64,000 nt of DNA from Bactericera cockerelli (GCA_024516035.1 CM044955.1:47320969-47384968); one strand, 5' to 3'. Counted from the first letter of the stretch, positions 46,101 to 55,171 are shown. Notes: a model not told the origin generated them from the letters alone. Translations and numbers: made by a program.

Positions 46101-49100
46101 TTTGAGTTAATCACTTTCGTGATATCACAACTACTCAAACTCGTTTTATTAAATCTACGCTGAAACCGGGACTTGAACCACCGACCTCCAGGTTACAAGT
46201 CCGCCGCCTTATCGATCAAACTACTGAGGTCAGAGAATGTCTAAGCCATTACTTCACCCCGGATTAGTCCAGAGATCCCGAGTTCGATCCCCGGTTGGAG
46301 CAGACTTTTCGAAGAAAATTCTGTTCCCTCCAAACACGTGAGGCTGGCATTTCCGGCCCTACCCAGGCTGGGTGAGGTTAATGTGGGTAGCTGGTACGAT
46401 TCCCAGCAAATGGAGGGTTAGTTGTTGGCGTTAGGAAGGGCATCCAGCCGTAAAAAATGTGCCAAAACCGATCATCTTCAATCTTGAGGTTGAACAACGT
46501 CGACTCTGAGCGGGATAAGACTGAGTAAAAGAAGAATGTTTTATTTTTTTGTATATATTTTTAAGTTTTTTTTTTAAATTTTATTGTTATTAATTGTTTT
46601 GTATAAAACATAAAGTGTAAATAAATAAATGAGGTCGGTAACATAGAGATAAATAGGAGTCCTCATTGTTTCCCGCCTTCGCATTGCTTTTTTTCAATTG
46701 TAATGGGGCTTTCCCAAATTTTCGAGCAGATGATTGATTCTAATGTAAAAAGACCCGAGGAACACGATTTTGATGTCCAAAAATTAAAAAAGTCATTCCT
46801 TAGGGATGAAAAGGCTCTCCAAAGGTCTTCCTCGAAATAACGCAATCTGATTGGTCGCCTACGCTGTGACGTCAAAAGTATGTAAACAAACAATTTTGAA
46901 GCGCTACTTCGAATTTTGTGTGTAGAATTACATTAGAGTTGAATGTGAAGAGTCGATTTAAAACTGTAATAAATATGTGAATTTTAACTCTAATACAGTA
47001 TTTTAAACTTTAATGTTAACTAACAATGTCTAAAATATCAGTAGATGACGGTATTGCAAAGGCTGTCAGTGGAAATTTACCTGCAGTAAGGACTTTTACA
47101 ATGGCCAATTTCTTCAATTTACGCGTGTATTTCACGCGTGCTGCAGACGTACTGACGTACTTAGCAAACCAAATTCACGTGCAGCCAGCCGTCCAATCGC
47201 TCGCTTTTGTTAAGAAACGTCCAGCGTGGTTAGGACAAAGATCGGTGAACGCTTTGGTAACTTTGGTTTATTTTAAAATTCATCATTGGTAATTACAAGC
47301 CCCACGATTTACTGGTATGTAAATCTGAGAAGGATAATTTTAGTGTGTATGTTGAAAATTATTGGATTGCGAACTAACTATATACAAGGTTATTGTGTTA
47401 TGTAAAAATGAGAAGTTCTGTGCCATTTATATACGTATAGGCTAGAGATTTTATCAAAGAAATCTCTATATTGCTTTTTTACGTCCGACTATCGAATATG
47501 ACGCTAATGTAAATCTTCTTCGTATTGGGTATTGCATTTTTTCGTTTTAAAACAATTACGGACACAATGCTTCTTCATGATTGATTCGCAGTGTATACAC
47601 GTTGCTATTTTGAGATTGGGAGTGTTAACAATAAGTAACAACATCATCAGTCTTCTGTGAAAGTGAAACGTGAATTTGCAAAGTGTTCAAAGGCCCAGCA
47701 TCCTAACTCGATCGTAGCAACCGGTTTTGACAGACAGTATGCTGGACTCTTCAACCCTTCGCGAATCACAAATTCTCACAAAACGAAAACAGAAAATAGA
47801 CATTACCAAAGTCGCGACTGTAGTATCGGCAAGCTAGACTTGAGGAGTCTAGAGAGAATACCGCGTTTTCAATCGACGTGTTCCACATTGTTTTCACAAC
47901 GTGTTCCACAATCAATTCTTGTAATAGTCAGCTATAGTATCAAGTATAGTACTTATAACAAATTAAATACTGTTTTTCATTCACTGAAGGCTTAAAAAAT
48001 TAATTTCATTGAAGTGATACCTATGAGAAACCTATGGAAACTGTAGTATTTCAAAACTCCAAAATTTTTGTTTACATACTATTGACGTCATCAAAACAAA
48101 AATGGCTGCCCGCGAAAATTAGGGTGTTTCAAATTTTCCAATTTTCAAATGAAATTTTCTCAATGATAGCGATTCCTAAATTGAAAATGGATGTCACCAA
48201 TAGAATCAGCGTGTTCTAAACCATAAGAATAATTGGTTTGTAAAAAATGTGGGAAAGCCCCATTATTCTTTTACGCCTTTCTAAACTGATAACACAACCC
48301 TTACTCACAAAACAAGAGATTCTAATCTCTTAATGTGAGTAGAAGGCAATTCCATTATTGGCTACACTATAGGCACATAATAATAAATAGGTCCTAATTT
48401 TCATATTTGTTCAATCTTTTATTGTATATTATTTATCATAAGTTAGTAGTTGGAACTCATACTGTCTATATTTTTATGTGTCTACTTGTATGCTGTCTAT
48501 GTATTATTTAATAAATAAAGATGCCAAATATTTACAAATTACAAAATTGCAGAGCAGTGACAAGCTGGTGAACATCTGGGACATGAGGACGGGCTACTGC
48601 GTCCAATCATTCGAGGGCCACCAGAGTGACGTGAACAGCGTCAAGTTTCATCCCAGCGGCGACGCGGTAGTGACGGGGTCCGATGACGCTACGGTGAGTT
48701 TGCGTCGAGTGACAGCTCGGTGAGTTGGCGATGAGACGCTACGGTGAGTTTGGGCCCCAGATGACGCTACGGTGAGTTTGTCCAGGGACGCACGGTGAGT
48801 TTGGGTCCGATGACGCTACGGTGAGTTTGGGTCCAAATGACGCTACGGTGAGTTTGGGTCCAGGACGCTACGGTGAGTTTGGGTCCAATGACGCTACGGT
48901 GAGTTTGGTCCGATGACGCTACGGTGAGTTTGGGGTCCGATGACGCTACGGTGAGTTTGGGTCCGATGACGCTACGGTGAGTTTGGATCCGATGACGCTA
49001 CGGTGAGTTTGGGTTCCAATGACGCTACGGTGAGTTTGGGTCCGATGACGCTACGGTGAGTTTGGATCCAATGACGCTACGGTGAGTTTGGTCCATGACG

Positions 49101-52100
49101 CTACGGTGAGTTTGCGTCCAATGACGCTACGGTGAGTTTGGATCCAATGACGCACGGTGAGTTTGGGTCCGGTGATGCTACGGTGAGTTATTTATGGGTG
49201 GTCCATATTTAAGGTAGTCTGGTGATCAGGCGCGTCCGGTGGGAAAATGTTTTCGGGGTGCTGCCACATAAACCGGATTAAAATGGGATTTAGAAAAGTT
49301 GCTCTTTCAGAATCTAAAGAGTTAGAGTTTCTGAACCATGCCAATCATAATATTTTTTTTTTAATAATGGCTTAAGAAGCCATTATTAAAAAATCATAAT
49401 AACTATGCATCAATTATTCTAGAAATGTGTGATAATTTTAACTGTGTACGAGTTAGGACTTGAGAATATCTTCTCTTTTTCTTTTCATCGGGGAGTGATG
49501 CAGTTCCGCAGCACCTTAGCACCTGCTGGCGATCGAGGAAACGGGGATCCGTAGGTTCAAATCCCACCCAATGCATGCATTTTTCCTCATATATTTGGAG
49601 AATTTGTCCACATGATAATGGCAACAATACAACTGCTTTAATAAAGGAACTCTTTGGTCCTAATTAGGTATTATAAAGTGTCTTTTATTTTCATCATCAT
49701 CATTAGGGTGGCGTCATGTGAACGATGGTAGCCAGACAGTGAAGGAATGACTCAGTACTTCTACCACTGTCTTTACAAGGAGGCTAATAATTGACAAGGG
49801 TCCCCAGAACCAAGCCAATGCTGGTCTACTTTACTCCTGTTCTATTTATAGTCAACCAGCCAGACTGCTGGTCTACTCCCTGTTTATAGTCCCCCAGCCA
49901 GACTATTTAAATAATTAGTGATTTTGAAAATTAATGACTCACAATCGTGATACCACCTTATCTTTATTGAGAAGCGCTATGCAGTAAAGCAAGAGGTCAA
50001 CTCTCTATCTAAATTTTCAAGTGGTACAAGATAGGTATTGCCAAGACAATAATGCCTTAAACAATAATCCCTCACTTTGTGATTTATGTAAATAAATTTC
50101 AGTAAAGATTTTACTACCACTACTAAATGTTTGCCTCTGTTTGAACTTGAACTACCGACCTCCAGGTTACAAGTCCGCCGCATTATCGATGAGCTACTGA
50201 GGTCGGTAATGAGTGTATTGTTTATTCCTGTTCAATATGTTTTGCCTTCAGTGCCGCCTATTTGATCTCCGCGCAGACAAGAAGTAGCCTGCTACAAGAA
50301 GGACAGCATCCTGTTCGGAGCCACCTCAGTAGACTTCTCTGTCAGTGGTAAGTGTCAGTGAACTTTTCTGCCAACTTTCAAACTGGAGTAAAAGACAGCT
50401 TCGTTGGCGCGTTGAATGCACCGGTTCTCGTAGATCACCGAAGTTAAGCAACGTCCAGCGAGGTGAAGACTTCGTGATACTGGCATTCCGGCCCAATCCA
50501 GGCTTGGTGAGGTTAGTGTGGTAGCGGGTTTGTGAGTTTCCTGTGTGGAGGGTAACCCCCCGTCGTTATATGACCATGCAGTTGAAAGCGACCTTGAAAA
50601 AAAAAAAAAAAAACTGGAGTGTGTCTACCTACTGCTCTGAGTGACAGACGTTGTGAGTGTGAATCGGGTTTGACAGAACTGTCATGAGAAATCAAGTTTA
50701 CCGTAGCTCCGTCCCGGTGCTCCGTCCGTAGCTCAGTAATCCAGAGGTCGCGGGTTTAGACAGGACAAGATATCTCCCATTTTAGATTTTGACCACATAA
50801 TAGTATGTCTTGGGCTTCATTGTAGAATATGGCATTCATTAGTCAGGCAGTGTAAATAAGGCGCCTTATCGATCAGTAGATTGATAGATAAGGCGGGGAC
50901 CTGTAACCTGGGAAGTCGGGAGTTCGAATGCCAATTTTGGTAAAAATTAACAGTATCATTTTAAGTAATTTTGACATCATGAAAATGATTAACACAGGGT
51001 ATGACCTCTGTCGCAATATGACCATGCATTTGAAAGTGACGTAAAAAAACTTGAAAAAACAATATCGTGCACGGTAGTCAAGTGGTTAAAGGCGCTATTC
51101 TGGTAATCCAGGTAGCGTAGGGATCCGTTGGTTCGAATCCCACCCAGTGCATGAATTTTTCCTCATTGATTTGTGTTTGTGACCACATAATAATAAGACT
51201 CTGAGGGTTAGGTGGTAGAAAATGCTTTGACATTAACCTCGCCGGTGTAACCTTCCACTAAAAGAATGCGTTATATTTTTTTACTTGTCTAAGAGATTGG
51301 ATCGATGCCCCGCGGTTCTGGCGAGTGTGAGATTGATATCATGACCGGGGATATCGAAAAAACCTTCCCTTAACCTTCCACTTAAGAAGTAAAGAATTAG
51401 TCGGCCATAATATATTAATTACTGTTATCCTTCTGTCGCCAGGCCGTCTCCTGTTCGCCGGCTACAACGACTACACGATCAACGTGTGGGATTCTCTCAA
51501 GTGTTGCCGGGTGAACCACCTGATGGGTCACGAGAACAGGGTGTCCTGCCTGCAGGTGTCACCGACGGCACTGCCTTCTCCTCGGGCAGCTGGGACACCA
51601 CCATCCGGGTAAGCCCAGGGTCGGGGTTCGACGCCGACCCCGTCTGTACTTTGTGAGATAACAATATCTTTTTTATAAATATCTCCATAAAAAAAAATAC
51701 TTTAACAGACCGACGGACCGACAGACGGACACAAAACCAAATTTGCTCAGGAAGTTATGAATATGAAACGTCCAGAAATATGAAAAAAATTGAAATCGGA
51801 GCAAAAAATTTTTTTTTTTTATTAAAACGAACACAATATGCTATCAGAAATCTCCTTTAAATAAATAAATGTGTTTCTTTGTGTTATTATACATCAATTT
51901 TAGTTGGTAGTGCAGGACTATAGGACGAACACAATATACTATCAGAAATCTCCTATAAATAAATAAATGTGTTTCTTTGTGTTATTATACCTCAATTTTA
52001 GTTGCTAGTGCAGGACTCTACGACTTTTCCGTATCTTTAATATCCTGATATCTTATTTTACCCGTAACTCCGTCACTGGTAGCTGCCCACATTAAAGCAG

Positions 52101-52698
52101 CCACTGATTTTTCCCACGAGGTATGAGTGGATCCCGAACATCTAAGTAAAAAGTACAGAGCAGAAAAATTCCTGCCCTGCTGGGGATCGGATTTACTCGG
52201 CCACGGTGACTACATTTTTCTTATATCGATGTAACGCAATAAATTGTGCGAAATATTTTTATTTTGTAACTGAAATTCCGAAAATCTCGAAATATTTCCA
52301 TGAAACAACAATATTTTTTCTTTTACTCTGTCTTATCTCTATTGTATGTTTTATCTGTATCTTTTACTCTGTATTTTTCTTCTTTTACTCTGTCTTATCC
52401 ATCCCGTTTAAGCAGGGTCGGGGTTCTTCAACCTTATGGTTGAGGTTGGTTGGTTTTGGCACATTTTTACGGCTGGATGCCCTTCCTAACGCCAACGATT
52501 CTATTTGATTAGAGAATCCAGGACGTTACCTGGATAAGGACGGGGGTTTTACCCTCCATTCGCTGGGAATCGTTTCCTTTCCTTCAATTGAATAGGTTTT
52601 TCTATCTAAATAACTGTGAATGATTTTTGTAGGATCACACTTCTTTTAACTATCTTTTCTTACATGTGTGTCGTTTTAATTTTCAGATATGGGCTTAA
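40035..52698 (+). CDS. Gbeta5: G-protein subunit beta-5, nine coding exons
   Basis: Joined exons 40035-40149, 41103-41239, 41875-41993, 44274-44400, 45283-45426, 48553-48693, 50252-50347, 51443-51608 and 52687-52698 encode ~352 residues; human GNB5 (short form) has 353. An N-terminal coiled-coil helix ([20 protein letters not shown]) precedes seven WD40 blades, with landmarks [31 protein letters not shown] and [14 protein letters not shown]. All introns are GT-AG and phases agree. Gbeta5 pairs with R7-type RGS proteins through their GGL domain, rather than with an ordinary Ggamma, and speeds Galpha-o GTP hydrolysis at membranes of excitable cells. The start is set by similarity; an acceptor nine bases upstream (40024-40025) shows an upstream 5' UTR exon, not located. 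Exons 7 and 8 each lack one G, probably assembly errors. Exon 6's donor has been amplified into a minisatellite. Confidence 0.95.
40318..40560 (+). mobile_element. SINE, family C (5' truncated head)
   Basis: GGTGACCTGGGTTCGAATCC with the body ACCTCGTGAGCAAAAATG and a tail ATTGTGATATAGTAGCAC. Lies in Gbeta5 intron 1. Confidence 0.7.
41103..41239 (+). CDS. Gbeta5: Gbeta5 exon 2
   Basis: Acceptor TTGTTCCAG, donor GTAATA. 46 codons including the split one, the same as the human exon. Contains [15 protein letters not shown], the start of the first WD blade. Confidence 0.93.
41309..41590. mobile_element. Small TIR element (M1) split by a SINE
   Basis: One of three M1 copies; intact ones (54755-54882, 58773-58900) are ~128 bp with ends GGGCG(G/C)AATTAATA and flanked by 3-bp TWA duplications, as in PIF/Harbinger. 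Here TAG flanks both ends and a family A SINE sits at 41345-41490. Confidence 0.75.
41345..41490 (+). mobile_element. tRNA-derived SINE, family A, nested in M1
   Basis: A full-length copy with a 10-bp target duplication AATACCTCTG (41335-41344 and 41491-41500) inside M1. Confidence 0.9.
41640..41808 (+). mobile_element. 5S-derived SINE, truncated
   Basis: CACTGAAGTTAAGCAACGTC head, GAACCCTCG spacer and the GGGCTGAGTAAGGTTAATG body; ends at GTGGTTACCTTCC. Gbeta5 intron 2. Confidence 0.75.
41875..41993 (+). CDS. Gbeta5: Gbeta5 exon 3
   Basis: Acceptor AATCCAG, donor GTAAGG; 39 codons plus GG. Contains DGKMIIWDG and [13 protein letters not shown], conserved in all Gbeta5. Confidence 0.94.
42190..42372 (+). 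repeat. Dispersed repeat R4
   Basis: ACGTCTCGCTAGAGAACTAA to AAGCTGGTTACAACAAC, as in 39179-39445. Gbeta5 intron 3. Confidence 0.6.
42429..42630 (+). mobile_element. tRNA-derived SINE, family D
   Basis: The tRNA-like head pairs GCACTGG with CCCAGTGC, has A-box AGTCAAGTGGTTAACGCGC and B-box GGTTCGAATCC; the body is TTTTTCCTCACTAG, then GTGACCACATAATAATAAG. Confidence 0.8.
42631..43950. other. Gbeta5 intron 3 interior, little recognised
   Basis: AT-rich. Holds the R3 hairpin core at 43517-43552 and nothing else I can name. Confidence 0.4.
43953..44185 (+). mobile_element. 5S-derived SINE followed by a 19-G run
   Basis: The head, spacer, body (CAGGCTGGGTGAGGTTAATT) and tail (CATGCAGTTGAAAGCG) are all present. 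A run of 19 G follows at 44186-44204, ~70 bp before exon 4. Confidence 0.8.
44274..44400 (+). CDS. Gbeta5: Gbeta5 exon 4
   Basis: Acceptor ACCCTGCAG, donor GTGAGA. Begins with the T that completes the split Gly codon; contains [11 protein letters not shown] and [13 protein letters not shown]. Confidence 0.94.
45004..45137 (-). mobile_element. SINE, family C, 3' part
   Basis: Minus strand: CCTCACGAGG, ATTCCGCCAATGG and related blocks; the tRNA-like head is missing. Confidence 0.55.
45138..45271 (+). repeat. 67-bp tandem duplication before exon 5
   Basis: Two nearly identical copies (45138-45204, 45205-45271) starting ACAGAGTATATGCTTAGCCA. The second ends 11 bp before exon 5, so the likely branch-point region was duplicated. 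Confidence 0.85.
45283..45426 (+). CDS. Gbeta5: Gbeta5 exon 5
   Basis: Acceptor TTCCCTCAG, donor GTAAGT, 48 full codons. The best conserved stretch of the protein ([18 protein letters not shown]). The upstream intron ends in a 67-bp tandem duplication that stops ~11 bp before the exon. Confidence 0.96.
45575..46232 (+). repeat. Composite repeat K, copy 1 (contains SINEs A and B)
   Basis: About 655 bp found again in inverted orientation at 60568-61222. From left: unknown sequence with TTTCATAATTATCATTTATA and GCCGTCACGCCAATTTT; SINE B (minus, about 45840-45995); a tRNA-like piece; SINE A (minus, 46091-46232). Order and junctions are the same in both copies, so the block moved or duplicated as a unit. 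Gbeta5 intron 5. Confidence 0.85.
46245..46525 (+). mobile_element. Mosaic SINE: tRNA-like head, 5S-SINE body, long tail
   Basis: Box-B-like GAGTTCGATCCCCGG, then CCCAGGCTGGGTGAGGTTAA and GATTCCCAGCAAATGGAGGG as in the 5S SINEs. A longer tail follows (GTTAGGAAGGGCATCCAGCC, GTGCCAAAACC), ending AAGACTGAGTAAAAG. Confidence 0.75.
46696..48270. mobile_element. Non-autonomous DNA transposon, ~1.57 kb, with TIRs
   Basis: Ends TAATGGGGCTTTCCCA and, inverted, TGGGAAAGCCCCATTA. Subterminal inverted homology continues inward (GACGTCAAAAGTATGTAAAC at ~46870 against GTTTACATACTATTGACGTC at ~48070). An internal ORF at 47026-47292 starts [20 protein letters not shown], and a GTAAGG donor-like site interrupts it at 47085; it may be the remnant of a transposase first exon. 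No target duplication could be settled. Gbeta5 intron 5. Confidence 0.7.
48553..48693 (+). CDS. Gbeta5: Gbeta5 exon 6
   Basis: Acceptor AAATTGCAG; 47 codons ending TGSDDAT just before GTGAGT at 48694. The protein must leave the exon here, because the next exon opens CRLFDLRAD. The last 12-15 exon bases and the donor are copied ~20 times downstream. Unspliced reading would add VSLRRVTAR and stop. Confidence 0.95.
48679..49190 (+). repeat. Minisatellite built from the Gbeta5 exon 6 donor
   Basis: About 20 tandem units of ~26 bp (23-28), consensus GATGACGCTACG joined to GTGAGTTTGGGTCC. The first unit is the real exon end plus donor (48693/48694); each later unit repeats the CG/GTGAGT donor. Units vary at GGGTCC/GATCC and by small deletions. 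The last GTGAGT starts at 49183. Confidence 0.95.
49191..50147. other. Gbeta5 intron 6 remainder
   Basis: Contains a perfect hairpin at about 49354-49394 (arms around AATAATGGCTT / AAGCCATTATT, 3-nt loop), a decayed family D SINE head at 49525-49625 (CAAATCCCACCCAATGCATG), and AT-rich filler. Confidence 0.5.
50148..50205 (-). mobile_element. SINE family A, head fragment
   Basis: ACCGACCTCCAGGTTACAAG to ACTGAGGTCGG, the reverse complement of the family A head; no body. Ends 46 bp before exon 7. Confidence 0.7.
50252..50347 (+). CDS. Gbeta5: Gbeta5 exon 7 with a 1-base deletion
   Basis: Acceptor TTGCCTTCAG, donor GTAAGT. The frame reads [10 protein letters not shown] and then hits TAG at 50285-50287. 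One extra G near 50281 would restore the conserved Glu-Val-Ala continuation through [15 protein letters not shown]. The exon is 96 nt where 97 are needed for phase. Probably a consensus error in a GG run. Confidence 0.9.
50401..50610 (+). mobile_element. 5S-derived SINE, best preserved copy, A-tailed
   Basis: The head follows 5S rRNA closely: GTTGAATGCACCGGTTCTCG, then ATCACCGAAGTTAAGCAACG. The body GCTTGGTGAGGTTAGTGTG and tail CATGCAGTTGAAAGCGACCT end in an A-run. The internal 5S promoter A-box region is intact. Gbeta5 intron 7. Confidence 0.88.
50705..50868 (+). mobile_element. SINE family E, diverged
   Basis: CTCCGTCCGTAGCTCAG head with AATCCAGAGGTCGCGGGTTT, body GACCACATAATAGTATGTCT, tail GTGTAAATAAGGCG. 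Confidence 0.6.
50870..50998 (+). mobile_element. SINE family A, diverged
   Basis: GATAAGGCGGGGACCTGTAA, box B GAGTTCGAATGCC and GATTAACAC end. Confidence 0.6.
51067..51270 (+). mobile_element. SINE family D
   Basis: GTAGTCAAGTGGTTAAAGGC, GGTTCGAATCCCACCCAGTG and the family D body; near full length. Gbeta5 intron 7. Confidence 0.78.
51443..51608 (+). CDS. Gbeta5: Gbeta5 exon 8 with a 1-base deletion
   Basis: Acceptor TCGCCAG, donor GTAAGC. It reads [16 protein letters not shown] and [13 protein letters not shown]. At about 51563 a G is missing (CCGACGGC where CCGGACGGC is expected), after which [10 protein letters not shown] lies in another frame. The exon is 166 nt where 167 are needed. 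Confidence 0.9.
51640..51826 (-). repeat. Dispersed repeat R3, body
   Basis: Reverse orientation of the body seen at 6990-7240 (ATATTTCTGGACGTTTCATA), with a CGGACCGACAGACGGAC stretch. Confidence 0.55.
51827..52022 (+). repeat. 98-bp tandem duplication in Gbeta5 intron 8
   Basis: Two copies (51827-51924, 51925-52022) starting ACGAACACAATAT and sharing ATAAATGTGTTTCTTTGTGT. Confidence 0.85.
52024..52213 (-). mobile_element. SINE family C
   Basis: Minus strand: GTAGTCACCGTGGCCGAG head, GAATTTTTCTGCTCTGTAC, and CACTCATACCTCGTGGG. Confidence 0.7.
52380..52575 (-). mobile_element. Mosaic SINE body and tail
   Basis: Minus strand: GATTCCCAGCGAATGGAGGG, GGCGTTAGGAAGGGCATCCA and the AAGACAGAGTAAAAG end seen at 46525. 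It ends ~110 bp before Gbeta5 exon 9. Confidence 0.7.
52687..52698 (+). CDS. Gbeta5: Gbeta5 exon 9, terminal coding micro-exon
   Basis: After TTTTAATTTTCAG the sequence ATATGGGCTTAA gives Ile-Trp-Ala-stop, exactly the ending expected after TTIR (the family usually ends VWA). Phase 0 agrees with exon 8. Only 12 nt are coding; the remainder is 3' UTR. AATAAA lies at 52774-52779. Confidence 0.85.
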   Translation: MWA

Positions 52699-52773
52699 GC
52701 CAGCTGTTTGTTGTAACAAACATCGATCTTCGATACAAACAGATGTGCAGTTCTCGATTTTATGTACAAGAAA

Positions 52774-52779
52774 AATAAA
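52774..52779 (+). terminator. Possible Gbeta5 polyadenylation signal
   Basis: AATAAA 76 nt after the stop; another AATAAA lies near 53046. Which one is used cannot be told. Confidence 0.4.
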
Positions 52780-52859
52780 TCAAAAAAGAAGTCGAGTAAT
52801 AGCAGAAAAGGACACGTTAATTTCCTGATGGTGTTTGAATTCCTTGTTTTTAGTTAAGT

Positions 52860-53630
52860 AATAATGATAGTCTTTCCATATTATATAATTATGTAAATTC
52901 TGTTTTATTATTATTATTATTTTAACGATTGCATTTTCGGTAGTTATACGTACAATGTAGGTATACTTTTGGTTAAAGAAAAAAATTTCTTTCTGTATAT
53001 TTTATTTTTAATAGAGATATTTATTAAAATTAATAGTATGATTAAAATAAATTTAGTAAAAAGGACATTGTGTAGTCTACTACATTATTAACCGAACACA
53101 GCGAGGGAGCGAAGCGACCTGTTTAAACTTGCATACTGGACGATTTGGCTTTCGTTTGTCTGGACCTATAGTTTTCGGGCCGATTTGGGCTACTCGGGGC
53201 CATTGAAAATTGAAAACATTTTTTCCATTTTTATTGAGTAAAGCAAGGCTCTTGAAAGGGTCGTTGAAAAAACAAATTTGAGTTCAGTAGTGAAATTTTG
53301 TGATCGTGAAAGCTAAGGGGGCCGCTCTGTGGTAAAAAAATTGAAAAAGGACCAAAAAAAGGGCCGGTAGATATTTTTTAATAAAACCTTTCGAGTGGGG
53401 TATTGAATAAAAAGTCTCGATGTCCTCATCTTGATTGAACATTTACAATGCGATAGTTGAATCTGTGTGAGGTTTACAGTTCACAGAACCAGTAGTTATG
53501 TTGTAGCCTGGACATAGGTTATTCGAGAGAAAAAAAAACTTTGAATTATGTAGAATTCTAATCGAGTCTAAAAAATCTTGATCCTTTCTTTAAAAAAAAA
53601 AATCAACGTTTTCTTTATACAAATTAAATT
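52860..53630. other. Downstream of Gbeta5, no gene recognised
   Basis: An AT-rich start, then from ~53090 a moderately GC-rich stretch (GCGAGGGAGCGAAGCGACC) that may be an element remnant. No ORF. Confidence 0.35.
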
Positions 53631-53635
53631 ACTGA

Positions 53636-53822
53636 AGTTCAAGCAACGTCCAGCGAGGTTATGACTTCGTTGATGAACACTCAAATTTGAATCCTCGTGA
53701 TGCTGGGTATTGCCGGCGTCAATTAGGTTTGCTGAGTTTAATATGGATTCCTGGTTTGTGAGTTTCTAGCAAATGGAGAGGAAAACCCGTCTGGAATGCA
53801 AAAAAAAAAAAAAAAAAAAAAA
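53636..53822 (+). mobile_element. 5S-derived SINE with A-tail
   Basis: Head truncated to CTGAAGTTCAAGCAACGTCC, then the spacer GAATCCTCGTGATGCTGGGT and a body with TAGCAAATGGAGAGG; A-run at 53800-53822. Confidence 0.72.
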
Positions 53823-54754
53823 ATGAACTGGTAGTCCAACTAGTGCGGGTATTCGTGTGCTCGAATACTCGCCCAAAGTATGACCTCCTCAGATTAAAGG
53901 ACATAACCAGATTATTATAATGATTTTTATAATGACATCAAAACAACTGTTTGATTAAAGGACTTATCTCGGCAATGCGGGCGATATAAATAAGGTTTCT
54001 TATTATGATTTAAAAAGGGTGTAGCGTTTGCTTACCATGCGATTGATTCCAGGTTCAAAAACGCACTGTTGACATGAAATTTTATTTGATGCAAACATTT
54101 GTAAGGTATGGTAACTTGTATAGGCTCCCGTATAATGGGGTGAAAAACTAACATTCCCCATCCATGATAAAATTTTATGGCTCACCCGGATTTAATGAGG
54201 TCTTTTCCATCAATATCTAGAAGGAAAGGACAATAAAAAATGGAACTTTCTGTCAATATTACTAACCTATGTATTTATGTAGCTCCTTCTCAGATTTAAC
54301 TATTCTAGTCTAATATTTCTTCTCCATTTATGTTTATCTCATTTACATTGCCATTTATTTATTTAATTTCCTTTTTAAGTGAATAAAAATACAATATTGC
54401 CCCAACTAATAAAAAAACTTTTTTTTTGCATTATAAAAAAGAGGAATACTAAACGAAGTCATACATTAAGAGTCTCTAGATAGTACTTTAGTCCATACCT
54501 AAAGTCTAAATTTGGACACCACTGTTGCTAACTCTGATTTTTCTCTGTGATTAGTTAATAATAGCGGAATTTTCAATGCGTGTGGATTTGTCATCGTTGC
54601 TTAGCTCGATGGTTTCATATTCCATTCACTAGAAACTACCACTACAAGCTTACTCCACATTAACCTCACTCATAGTCTTGGACATTCCAGACGTCTGCGT
54701 GACTGAAATGAAATTCCTCTTCAGCCATGGCAATACTGACCTGAAATAAATTAA

Positions 54755-54882
54755 GGGCGGAATTAATAGACGTTTTTGTAATACCTCTGTGGCGCTAAGT
54801 CACGGATTGCGTACTGTGTAAGATAGGGAAAACCGACGCTTAGCAATGACTTGTTTATAGAATTTGTCTATTAATTTCGCCC
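54755..54882. mobile_element. Small TIR element M1, complete
   Basis: GGGCGGAATTAATAGACG at one end and its near inverse at the other, with TAA on both flanks. 128 bp. Confidence 0.82.
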
Positions 54883-54919
54883 TAAAACTCAACCTATCAC
54901 ACAGATTATCATATTTACC

Positions 54920-55048
54920 ACCCTCAGTAGGTTGATCGATAAGGCGGCGGACTTGTAACCTGGAGGTTGGTAGTTCAAGTCCCGGTTTCAGCGTAGATTT
55001 AGTAAAGCGAGTTTGAGGAGTTGTGATATCAAGAAAGTGATTAATAAA
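54920..55048 (+). mobile_element. SINE family A
   Basis: CCTCAGTAGGTTGATCGATA, GTTCAAGTCCCGGTTTCAGC, and the GTGATATCAAGAAAGTGATT end. Confidence 0.78.
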
Positions 55049-55171
55049 CATATAATAACTTTTTAACTTTTTTTAAAAAACATATTATCATATTTGTGTT
55101 AATAACAGGTAGATATGTCACAATTGCCCAAAATCGCTTTATTGCAATTTTTGCAAGTTGTTGTTATTGTA

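Noticed and set aside
48478..48723. An 81-codon ORF covering Gbeta5 exon 6
   Set aside because: It reads intron at both ends; splice sites and homology define 48553-48693.
48679..49190. CRISPR-like or coding tandem repeat
   Set aside because: No spacers of constant length and no open frame; the unit is the exon-intron boundary.
50401..50480. A true 5S rRNA gene
   Set aside because: Only part of 5S is present and it continues into a SINE body found in several other copies.
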